A stretch of DNA of 64,000 nt. Origin: Bacillus thuringiensis. Lineage in GTDB: Bacteria; Bacillota; Bacilli; Bacillales; Bacillaceae_G. The stretch lies in contig NZ_CP155559.1 in NCBI RefSeq assembly GCF_022095615.2, forward strand, positions 3,097,501 to 3,161,500. The letters are read 5' to 3'. The position numbers and the translations under genes are program-made. Shown piece after piece: positions 29,005 to 36,684 of this stretch; position 1 is the first letter of the stretch; each line of letters begins with the position of its first letter. Below the pieces are notes generated by a model that worked only from the letters and a program-made list of their open reading frames with translations, searched no databases and was not told the DNA's origin.

Positions 29005-29553
29005 TCAAAGATAATGATCAATACAATAAATATCAGCTTTATAAAAACTTTTAATTACCTTCGTATTTAACTCACGAGCAGATTTTACATTATGACCAAA
29101 AGGCTTTTCTATAATGAGACGGTTCAATCCTTTTGTAGCCCACAATCCACTCTCTTTAATATTTAAAGCAATCACATCAAATACTTCTGGTACAACAGAT
29201 AGATAAAACATACGGTTTTCAGGAATTTTTAATTCTGTTTCACGCTTTTTTACTAGGCTCAGTAAATCTTGATAGCCCACTATATTCGCTGTATCTAATT
29301 GACAATAACGAAATGTGCTAATAAATTCTTCTACTCCTGATTCGTCATCAGTAGATATTCTAGAAAATGTAGCAAGGGATTGTTCTACCTTTGTTTGAAA
29401 TTCCACATCTGACATTACCTTTCTGCCAATACCGATAATCGAAATAGATTGTGGTATATTTTGATTACTAAATAGTTTATATAAAGCAGGATAAATTTTG
29501 CGTTTCGCTAAATCTCCTGTCGCTCCGAATAAAAGAAATGTCATTGAATCCAT
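29005..29553 (-). pseudogene. truncated glucose-6-phosphate dehydrogenase (N-terminal 182 residues)
   Basis: The reading frame is clearly homologous to the intact zwf downstream. Both open M(D/E)SMTF(L/V)[18 protein letters not shown], and the similarity continues through RMFYLSV(V/A)PE and IEKPFGH. It stops with TGA immediately after IYCIDHYL, exactly in the middle of the active-site motif that reads RIDHYLGK in the intact gene. The catalytic Arg is Cys here and the substrate and tetramer domains are missing, so it cannot be an active dehydrogenase. The frame itself is undamaged and retains a ribosome site (GGGAGAGAAC). It is best read as a recent remnant of a duplicated or transferred zwf. 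Confidence 0.85.
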
Positions 29554-29642
29554 TTGTTCTCTCCCTTTTAAAACAATTGCTAGAATAGAATATATAAGCT
29601 CATTCGCTACTTAGCACAATACTGTCTCTACAACCTCATACT

Positions 29643-30596
29643 TTACCAATGTTTCTTCAATACAATTTTGCCAAGAGCACGTTCTGACTCACTTATGTGG
29701 TGTGCTTTTTTTACGCCTTCTACATGTAAAGGCAACACATGCGTTACAACAGGTTTAATCTTCCCGCCCTCAATTAATTCTGTAATAAGAGAAAGTTCAT
29801 ATCCATTAGGTTCAGTAAATATATGGTCACTCTCAATATTTTTCTCTCTTGATATTTCAGTTTGTGGAATTTCCATACCTTTCGGACCATAAATAGACGC
29901 TAACTTTCCATTTTGTGCAAGCACTTTATAACTATCCTTTAGTACATCCCCGCCTAACACATCAAATACAATATTGTAATTATGCAGAAGTAAAGAAAAG
30001 TCTTCTGTTTTGTAATCAATGACAGTATCAGCGCCTAGATCCTTTACAAACTGCATGTTTTTCGTACTAGTCGTAGTTGCAACATGTGCACCTAAACTTT
30101 TCGCTAGCTGAATAGCAAACGTGCCAATCCCGCCAGATCCAGCATGAATTAAAACCTTATTACCTTTTTGAACATTTGCGAACTTCACTAAACTTTGCCA
30201 ACTTGTCAAACCTACTAGAGGGGTTGATGCTGCTTCCTCAAAAGATAGATTTCTCGGTTTTTTCGCCACATACTTCTCATCTACAGCCACGTACTCTGCA
30301 TAAGTACCATTTCGTTCAATATCTGGACGACTATATACTTCATCCCCCACTTTACATGCTGTTACGTTTTTCCCTATATCAGCAACTACCCCTGCAACAT
30401 CCCATCCTAAAACGAGCGGGAAGTTATAAGAAATTACGTCTTGAAGTAAACCTTCACGTATTTTCCAATCCACGGGATTTACACCAGCTGCATATACTTC
30501 AATCAGTACATCATTGTCTCCCAATAGCGGTGTCTGCATTTCAATCTCTTGTAGTACACTTTTATCTCCATATTGCATAAGTCCTATCGCTTTCAT
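29643..30596 (-). CDS. zinc-independent MDR-family NADP-dependent oxidoreductase (quinone reductase-like)
   Basis: The 317-residue protein has the MDR layout. The N-terminal catalytic domain reads MKAIGLMQYGDKSVLQEIEMQTP and later AAGVNPVDWKIREGL. The Rossmann domain has VLIHAGSGGIGTFAIQLAKSLGAHVATTTST (about residues 140-170). There are no zinc-ligand cysteines, which fits quinone or enone reductases using NADPH. The ATG at 30596 sits 5 bases after AAAGGAGTG; a GTG three codons earlier lies inside that site. It follows the LLM-family gene by 13 bp and is clearly co-transcribed with it. Confidence 0.87.
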   Translation of the reverse strand: MKAIGLMQYGDKSVLQEIEMQTPLLGDNDVLIEVYAAGVNPVDWKIREGLLQDVISYNFPLVLGWDVAGVVADIGKNVTACKVGDEVYSRPDIERNGTYAEYVAVDEKYVAKKPRNLSFEEAASTPLVGLTSWQSLVKFANVQKGNKVLIHAGSGGIGTFAIQLAKSLGAHVATTTSTKNMQFVKDLGADTVIDYKTEDFSLLLHNYNIVFDVLGGDVLKDSYKVLAQNGKLASIYGPKGMEIPQTEISREKNIESDHIFTEPNGYELSLITELIEGGKIKPVVTHVLPLHVEGVKKAHHISESERALGKIVLKKHW

Positions 30597-30609
30597 TCTT
30601 TTCACTCCT

Positions 30610-31563
30610 TTACAATGCTGGGAAATGAGGTAGTACTTCTTCTCCTAGCTCATCCAATACTTCGTCAGCTGGACGTTGACCATCAAATAAAGCAAGGAAT
30701 AAATGATTCACACCAATACTTCGATATATATCAAGCAATTCAATTAGCGCCTTACGCCCTGTACGGTAACCTAAACGTATCGGTGTAGGACGTTCATTTG
30801 GATCTTCAGATAAGTCTAAATGCATCGGTTGTATAAATGGTTTGAATACATCTGGATGATAATCTTCTACTCGTTCTCTCCATTGTCCAATTGCTGCAGC
30901 CTGATGTACTGGACTACGTGGATAATACATCCATCCATCTCCATGTTCAGCGAACCAGTCCATATTTTGCTGACTAAAACCTGTAATAAAGGTTGGAATA
31001 CGTTTTGACGGTTTTGGAACTAAATTCGCTCCATTCACTTCTCCTAGTGTCGACTGGATAGATGGAAAGTTTTTATACAAAATCTCTTCCAAGTAAGCAA
31101 ACGCTTCTCTAAACTTTTCACCTCTTGTTTCATGACTAACACCTAACGCTTTAAAATCAGCGCGTCGGTCACCGGATGAAACGCCGAGCATAATTCTTTC
31201 TGGAAACAGTTGATCTAATGTCGCAATTTCCTTCGCCACACGCAATGGATGGCGAAGCGATAATACAGTTGCCGACGTTCCGAATGCGATTTTCTCTGTT
31301 TTACTTGCTAAATACGTTAAATAAATCATCATATCGTAAATTTGACCTGTTGCAGGATCGCCAAAGTCAGGGTCTTGTAGCAATACATCGCGAAGCCATA
31401 CGCCTGTAAAACCATATTGTTCTGCTTTTTGCACTAACTCTACTTGTTTTTCCATCGTTGGCGCATGAAACTGATAATTTTCAATCGGAATGTGAACTCC
31501 TAATGTAAGTTGATCTTTCGCAAACATACGATTATATCCAAAATGATTCGCAAACTTTTCCAT
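30610..31563 (-). CDS. LLM-class flavin-dependent oxidoreductase (luciferase-like)
   Basis: The 317-residue protein has the bacterial luciferase-like TIM barrel: LTLGVHIPIE at the start, GFTGVWLRDVLLQDPDFGDPATGQIYDMMIYLTYLASKTEKIAFGTSATVLSLRHPLRVAKEIATLDQL, and GERIMLGVSSGDR-like MLGVSSGDRRADF. Such enzymes use FMN and NAD(P)H for monooxygenation or reduction; the substrate is unknown. ATG at 31563 is used because a GTG at 31572 overlaps the AAGTGAGTG site. Its promoter region holds one copy of the HxlR-type cassette oriented toward it, and the MDR oxidoreductase follows 13 bp downstream. Confidence 0.85.
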   Translation of the reverse strand: MEKFANHFGYNRMFAKDQLTLGVHIPIENYQFHAPTMEKQVELVQKAEQYGFTGVWLRDVLLQDPDFGDPATGQIYDMMIYLTYLASKTEKIAFGTSATVLSLRHPLRVAKEIATLDQLFPERIMLGVSSGDRRADFKALGVSHETRGEKFREAFAYLEEILYKNFPSIQSTLGEVNGANLVPKPSKRIPTFITGFSQQNMDWFAEHGDGWMYYPRSPVHQAAAIGQWRERVEDYHPDVFKPFIQPMHLDLSEDPNERPTPIRLGYRTGRKALIELLDIYRSIGVNHLFLALFDGQRPADEVLDELGEEVLPHFPAL

Positions 31564-31691
31564 GTGTTTCACTCACTTTCCTTCATTCATATCAATCTAT
31601 AGTTTTCTTTACTTTTCATATTTCTTCTCAAAATTCATGAGCAATACTGTAACACCACATTGTTGCCGATTGTAATCGTTATAACTTTCTT

Positions 31692-31776
31692 TGTGCTACG
31701 AGTGTTATTATAAATCGGTCATAACATGAATAACAGTACGTACTTTAAAGTGATGTAGGCACTTTTAAGTACCTAT
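31692..31776 (-). promoter_or_regulatory. HxlR-type operator/promoter cassette, copy A
   Basis: It contains AGTACGTACTTTAAAGTGATGTAGGCACTTTTAAGTACC, two ACTTTnnAGT palindromes about 20 bp apart. On the minus strand a TATAAT -10 element follows, pointing at the LLM oxidoreductase gene. It is nearly identical to the copy at 60151-60237, including GTGCTACGAGTG-like flanking sequence. Confidence 0.65.
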
Positions 31777-31796
31777 ACTAAGTGAGTAATAATAAA

Positions 31797-31947
31797 GTGA
31801 AACTTTAATCAGTGGGAGTTTTGTTCATCCCCCCACTGATTATTAGCCCTCACCAATCGGGCTTTTACGGGCAGCCCGACCCCCACCTAACTTCTTTGCT
31901 TCCGCTGAATTTTGAGGTGGGAGTCTTACTGCCCGGCGAATAGCGGG
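31797..31947 (-). repeat. bcr1 repeat element, full length
   Basis: This 151-bp element reads, on the minus strand, CCCGCTATTCGCCGGGCAGTAAGAC at its 5' end and ends in AATCAGTGGG...CCACTGATTAAAGTTTCAC. It is flanked on both sides by the direct repeat ATAAA (31792-31796 and 31948-31952), which equals the TTTAT duplication known for bcr1. It has internal inverted repeats (AATCAGTGGG with CCCACTGATT, and CCCACCTCA with TGAGGTGGG-like). bcr1 is a non-coding, mobile repeat specific to the B. cereus group; identification is from memory of its consensus. Confidence 0.85.
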
Positions 31948-32148
31948 ATAAACGTAATTACTAAATCATGCTGCAAAAATAACATCTATCCTTTCTTCAA
32001 AAAGCTTTACAATTGCTTTTACAAGTACGTTATATTAGTTCACGTACTTTCCCCTTCTTTATATAAAATTCTCACTAACAAAATTCAAAATATTATACTT
32101 ATTTTCCGTACTTTGCTATGCTATAACCACAAACAGGAGGTATACACA

Positions 32149-33144
32149 ATGAAAGCACAAATTATCCATTCTTTTGGGGATTCATCTGTATTTCAATTAG
32201 AAGAAGTTTCAAAACCGAAACTTTTACCAGGTCATGTTCTAATCCATGTAAAAGCAACAAGTGTAAATCCAATCGATACAAAAATGCGTAGTGGTGCCGT
32301 TTCAGCAGTCGCTCCTGAGTTTCCAGCTATATTACACGGAGATGTAGCTGGTATTGTCATTGAAGTAGGAGAAGGTGTTTCGAAATTCAAATCTGGGGAT
32401 GAAATATACGGATGTGCCGGAGGTTTTAAAGAAACTGGTGGTGCACTTGCAGAATTTATGCTTGCTGATGCACGACTGATTGCTCACAAACCTAACAATT
32501 TAACAATGGAAGAAGCAGCTGTCTTGCCATTAGTTGCAATTACAGCTTGGGAATCTTTATTTGATCGTGCAAATATTAAACCGGGTCAAAATGTTCTCAT
32601 TCATGGAGCTACTGGTGGTGTAGGACACGTAGCCATCCAATTAGCTAAATGGGCAGGTGCTAAAGTTTTCACAACAGCTTCTCAGCAAAACAAAATGGAA
32701 ATAGCCCATCGTCTAGGAGCCGATATAGCTATTAATTATAAAGAAGAATCTGTTCAAGAATATGTGCAAAAACATACGAATGGAAACGGATTTGAAGTTA
32801 TATTTGATACGGTAGGTGGCAAAAATCTCGATCATTCTTTTGAAGCTGCTGCAGTCAATGGAACTGTCGTAACAATTGCAGCTCGTTCAACCCATGACCT
32901 CTCTCCTTTACACGCAAAAGGACTTACTCTGCACGTTACTTTTATGGCGTTAAAAATATTACATACAGATAAACGTGGCGCTTGCGGGGAAATTTTAACT
33001 AAACTAACGCAAATAGTAGAAGAAGGAAAACTTCGTCCATTGCTAGATTCGAAAACTTTTACTTTTGATGAAGTTGCACAAGCACATGAGTATTTGGAGT
33101 CGAATAAAGCAATAGGTAAAATAGTTTTGAAAAACGTTTGGTGA
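32149..33144 (+). CDS. MDR-family NADP-dependent oxidoreductase (quinone reductase-like)
   Basis: The 331-residue protein starts MKAQIIHSFGDSSVFQLEEV, with the ATG 8 bases after AGGAGG. It has ATSVNPIDTKMRSG, the cofactor loop VLIHGATGGVGHVAIQLAKWAGAKVFTTAS and the C-terminal FDEVAQAHEYLESNKAIGKIVLKNVW of the medium-chain reductase family, without catalytic zinc ligands. It is a paralogue of the reductase at 29643 (same cofactor loop and same ending) but transcribed in the opposite direction. It probably reduces quinones or unsaturated carbonyls with NADPH. The in-frame extension to 31912 runs through the bcr1 element and is not coding. Confidence 0.87.
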   Translation: MKAQIIHSFGDSSVFQLEEVSKPKLLPGHVLIHVKATSVNPIDTKMRSGAVSAVAPEFPAILHGDVAGIVIEVGEGVSKFKSGDEIYGCAGGFKETGGALAEFMLADARLIAHKPNNLTMEEAAVLPLVAITAWESLFDRANIKPGQNVLIHGATGGVGHVAIQLAKWAGAKVFTTASQQNKMEIAHRLGADIAINYKEESVQEYVQKHTNGNGFEVIFDTVGGKNLDHSFEAAAVNGTVVTIAARSTHDLSPLHAKGLTLHVTFMALKILHTDKRGACGEILTKLTQIVEEGKLRPLLDSKTFTFDEVAQAHEYLESNKAIGKIVLKNVW

Positions 33145-33274
33145 CTTTCACTAAATAATACAAATAACAAATGTTTTTTGTAGGAAAATAACAGCGGGAT
33201 CGCTTCGCCTTATCTTTTTCTTAAGAAATGCCACAACGCTAAAATCTTCCATCCTTTACAACAAGTAAACAAAT

Positions 33275-33318
33275 AACAGCCGAATTTTTCTTATAGTAGA
33301 AAATCCGGCTGTTTTCAT
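33275..33318 (+). terminator. terminator after the MDR reductase
   Basis: AACAGCCGAATTTT and AAAATCCGGCTGTT pair over about 14 bp with one bulge, followed by TTT. It can serve the convergent SDR gene as well. Confidence 0.65.
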
Positions 33319-33419
33319 GTCGCAATTTGCTTTTTGTATATTTCTGTTAACTAGTAAAATACAACTTATTTGTCTTACCATCTTTACCTTCTACAGAATA
33401 CTATGTTGTTTTTAATTTA

Positions 33420-34214
33420 TTAAAATACACTACGTACTAATCCCCCGTCTATTCGCAACGCAGAACCATTAATCGCTGAAGAAAGTGGGCTACTTAAGAA
33501 AGTGACAAGATTGGCGATTTCTTCTGGTCGAATAAGTCTTTGAATAATAGAGGTTGGTCGATTCTCTTTCATAAATCGCTTCTCAGCTTCTTCTATTGTC
33601 AATTGCTCATTAGGATAAAGACTATTTAACATAGTCTCCACTCCTTCCGTTAAAGTCGAACCAGGCATGATAGTATTAACAGTCACATTCGTTCCTGTCG
33701 TCAGCTCAGCTAAACTGCGAGAAAGTGAGAGCTGCATCGTTTTAGTCGCACTATAATGAGCCATTTCTTGAGATGGCATAATAGCTGCTTCGCTAGCAAT
33801 AAAGATAACTCTTCCTTCTTTTCTTTCAATCATTTTTTTCAAGTACGAGCGAGTAAGTCGAACACCACTCATAATATTGACTTCAAACAATTTAAACCAA
33901 TCTTCATCAGGGATATCAAAATATTCTACAGGTTCAAAAATTCCTAAGTTGTTAATAAGAATGTCTACTTCAGGGTACTTTTCAATCACATGTTGGCACC
34001 CTTGTTCTGTTCCTAAATCAGCTACTACGGGTTGAAGGATAGCATCCGGATATTGTGCTCGAATTTCTTTTATCGTTTGATTAACATTTTCTTCACGGCG
34101 TCCATTAATAAGTACAGTAGCGCCTTCCGCTACTAATGAAGTGGCAATTGCTTTTCCAATCCCTGCCGTAGATCCAGTAACCAGTGCTGTTTTTCCTTTT
34201 AATTGCATATGCAT
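33420..34214 (-). CDS. SDR-family oxidoreductase
   Basis: The 264-residue classical short-chain dehydrogenase has the TGSTAGIGKAIATSL cofactor loop (TGxxxGxG), NNLGIFEPVEYF (the NNxG motif), the catalytic Ser in FIASEAA, and YSATK (YxxxK, about residue 155). It ends in SSAINGSALRIDGGLVRSVF. NADP preference is likely from the Arg pair in INGRREENV. The substrate is unknown. The start has GGAGGGA 6 bases upstream. A divergent copy of the HxlR-type cassette about 260 bp upstream points toward this gene. Confidence 0.88.
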   Translation of the reverse strand: MHMQLKGKTALVTGSTAGIGKAIATSLVAEGATVLINGRREENVNQTIKEIRAQYPDAILQPVVADLGTEQGCQHVIEKYPEVDILINNLGIFEPVEYFDIPDEDWFKLFEVNIMSGVRLTRSYLKKMIERKEGRVIFIASEAAIMPSQEMAHYSATKTMQLSLSRSLAELTTGTNVTVNTIMPGSTLTEGVETMLNSLYPNEQLTIEEAEKRFMKENRPTSIIQRLIRPEEIANLVTFLSSPLSSAINGSALRIDGGLVRSVF

Positions 34215-34473
34215 ATAGATCCCTCCAAATTCATGTGCTACATGATTGACTTACGTTGGAATAAATAATTACGTTTATATTGTGGTTCATTTCTCTTATC
34301 TTTAACAGAAAATAAGCAGATCCACTCTTTTCTCAAAAGAGTATAAACGAAAATTATGTAGCTATTTCACTCTGTACTGTATTAAAAAAATCGAAATTAT
34401 GAGCATTTGGATCTACTCGATAATTCTGATTCTAATCATTGTAATGTTAAAAATCACATCAACAGCAGAGTAA

Positions 34474-34566
34474 AGCTAACACCAACTAGTAAATACCATT
34501 ATGATATATATTAACTAGAAAGAAAATTACGCACTTTAAAGTTCCATAGGAACAAAAAAGTGCCCT
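34474..34566 (-). promoter_or_regulatory. HxlR-type operator/promoter cassette, degenerate copy I
   Basis: It contains GCACTTTAAAGTTCCATAGGAACAAAAAAGTGCC preceded by ACCATTATGATATATATTAACTAG. The order and spacing match the cassettes at 49.6 and 56.3 kb: a CATAAT-like element, then CGCACTTTAAAGT, then CCTATGG. The promoter end faces the SDR gene. The rest of the 34215-34821 gap is AT-rich without a recognisable gene. Confidence 0.5.
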
Positions 34567-34723
34567 ATAAACTATAATTTCTAACTCTTTATATTTACTA
34601 ACGTAGTATCCTTTTCTATCATAGAAAAGAGTATAAAATTACACATTCTTACATACAGTTATAGGATTATTTTTTTCCTAATTAACTAAAAAACTATATA
34701 ACACATCTGTAACATAACATTCT

Positions 34724-34758
34724 AAAAAAACCTTGCAGAAAAATTCTACAAGGTTTTT
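34724..34758 (-). terminator. terminator of the neutral protease gene
   Basis: AAAACCTTGCAGAA and TTCTACAAGGTTTT pair with one mismatch and are followed on the minus strand by T residues, 64 bp past the protease stop. Confidence 0.7.
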
Positions 34759-34821
34759 GTCTATACATCCAAATGAATCATTATATTAAAATGAAAGGGT
34801 TTATAATTCGTCACAATCGTA

Positions 34822-36519
34822 TTAAATATAAGCTGCTTTAAAGGCTTGTTGAACAGCTTGTACTTCTAATAAATCTTTACCATATAAGTTCGTTGCTACA
34901 CGAATACAAGCTTCTTTTAATTCTTTAAAATCAGAAGTCATATTTAATTCATCCGTATTTGCATAATAGAAAATATCAAACATTTTATCTTCTCCAATGC
35001 CATGTACGTTTACTCCATTATGATTTCCACCACTAGCAATCAAATAAGCTACTTTATTAATAATGCTAGAGTTCGTGTGTACACCACCATGATCGTGGTC
35101 AGCATCAATAGGTAAGTTATTATAATGTCTATAATCCTCTGGATATCTAGAAGAGATAGATGATGGGTTTTTCATATCTCTAAATATACGACCAGATTGT
35201 TCTCCCATTGTCCAATTGAACTTTCCGTTATTAGCATACTTCTCAACTGCTACCCCTAAAATATCAGATAACGCTTCATTAATTGCACCAGCTTCTCCTG
35301 CATACTCAAGTCCAGACTCATTTCTTGTAACCGCATGTGTAAACTCATGACCTGCCACATCAAATGCTCTAACAATTGGATCTCCATAAACCAGCATAGC
35401 TCCATTACTAAATGCATTAAACCACTGCTTAGGATTTCCTTTATTCGTACCATTTGTGTTCCAGCCATGAACGACAGAAATTACTTTTTGTCCGTTATTA
35501 TCAAAGCTGTTACGGCCATATTTTTCTTGATAAAAATCATATACTTTCGTTGCTAAATAATGTGCACTAACCGCTTTAGGATCTGTAAAATTTGTAGAAT
35601 TACTTGTTACTAAATCATCCAAATAACCCCATACATTTCTTCTATAATTGTTATAATCTTTATAATTAGCAGTATACGTTTCAATCCCCTTACCACGAGA
35701 ATAATCTGCAAGCATGTACGTTCCATCATTTCGTTGTGAAATTCCAAACGTACGATTCATACCTAAGTCATCTTTTCCTGTTCCTGTTAATTTTGAAGGA
35801 TCTTGTGATTTATTTGATGTCGCGGATTGGACAATACTACTATCTACTTGTATACCCAATTTTTGAACAAGTTCTTTTAATAGATTACCTCCAAAAGCAT
35901 CAATTAATACTGTACCAGATACATATTCAGGTGTAGATGCACTAAAAGTAATTTGGTATGCGTTTGTAGCTTTATTTGTATCTTCATCTACATATACCAC
36001 TTGTTTAATTTCTGGTTCTTCAATAAATGTGAGATCATCCCCATAAATGTTAAAAAGCTGTTTCTTTGCATCCTCTTCTGATAGAATGATAGGTTGTTTC
36101 AAATCTTCCTGTTGTTGTAGGTCTTGGGCACTATCTCCCGAAACACTCGTAAGTACACCATCATCATTAATATGTGCTGTTAGTTGATATCCGTATACAT
36201 CACGTCCTTCATATGTTTGTTGAAGACGTACCAATGTAGTACCATCATAAGATTTACGACTTTGCGTAACATTATAATTAACTTTGGATTCCGTATTAAC
36301 TTGCTTTGATGATAATGCTTGTTCTGTTTTTCCTTTTAGTGCATCTTTTGCTACACTTTCTGCTGATTTTTGAGAAGGTGCTGTTAAATTACCTGTTCGG
36401 AACGTATCTTCCTTTGTTTCTACTTCTAAATCTTCTGTTGCCGCATGTACTCCTCCATAAGGCATAATCGCCGATAACACCACTCCTGTAGTTAAACCTA
36501 CCTTTATGAAATTCTTCAT
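34822..36519 (-). CDS. M4-family neutral protease (bacillolysin/thermolysin type)
   Basis: This 565-residue secreted zinc protease has a signal peptide (about residues 1-27, MKNFIKVGLTTGVVLSAIMP...HAA). An FTP/PepSY propeptide follows (to about residue 245), then the catalytic domain with H391-E-F-T-H395 and the third ligand in GAINEALSDILG. The active-site His is in DHGGVHTNSSIINKVAYLI. Length matches bacillolysins (about 550-566). In the B. cereus group these neutral proteases degrade host and matrix proteins and are produced at high density. A PlcR box was looked for upstream and not found. AAAGGGG lies about 8 bases before the ATG. Confidence 0.93.
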   Translation of the reverse strand: MKNFIKVGLTTGVVLSAIMPYGGVHAATEDLEVETKEDTFRTGNLTAPSQKSAESVAKDALKGKTEQALSSKQVNTESKVNYNVTQSRKSYDGTTLVRLQQTYEGRDVYGYQLTAHINDDGVLTSVSGDSAQDLQQQEDLKQPIILSEEDAKKQLFNIYGDDLTFIEEPEIKQVVYVDEDTNKATNAYQITFSASTPEYVSGTVLIDAFGGNLLKELVQKLGIQVDSSIVQSATSNKSQDPSKLTGTGKDDLGMNRTFGISQRNDGTYMLADYSRGKGIETYTANYKDYNNYRRNVWGYLDDLVTSNSTNFTDPKAVSAHYLATKVYDFYQEKYGRNSFDNNGQKVISVVHGWNTNGTNKGNPKQWFNAFSNGAMLVYGDPIVRAFDVAGHEFTHAVTRNESGLEYAGEAGAINEALSDILGVAVEKYANNGKFNWTMGEQSGRIFRDMKNPSSISSRYPEDYRHYNNLPIDADHDHGGVHTNSSIINKVAYLIASGGNHNGVNVHGIGEDKMFDIFYYANTDELNMTSDFKELKEACIRVATNLYGKDLLEVQAVQQAFKAAYI

Positions 36520-36684
36520 ATTTTTACCCCTTTACAATCGTATTATTAAATTAAATAAATGTATTTTAGAATTTTAAGCATAGATAAAAATTTTAACTAT
36601 AGCCAATTGATTTTACATACCTCTACATACATAGGTTAATAGATTGGTTTGCTACTTTTTTAAATTCAATTCATTTCTCAAAAA

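Noticed and set aside
31912..32148. N-terminal extension of the MDR reductase
   Set aside because: The extra codons run through the bcr1 element and an AT-rich promoter region; the AGGAGG-supported ATG at 32149 starts a standard family N-terminus.
36520..36684. Possible PlcR box upstream of the neutral protease
   Set aside because: TATGTA-like words occur, but none meets TATGNAN4TNCATA, so control by PlcR is not claimed.
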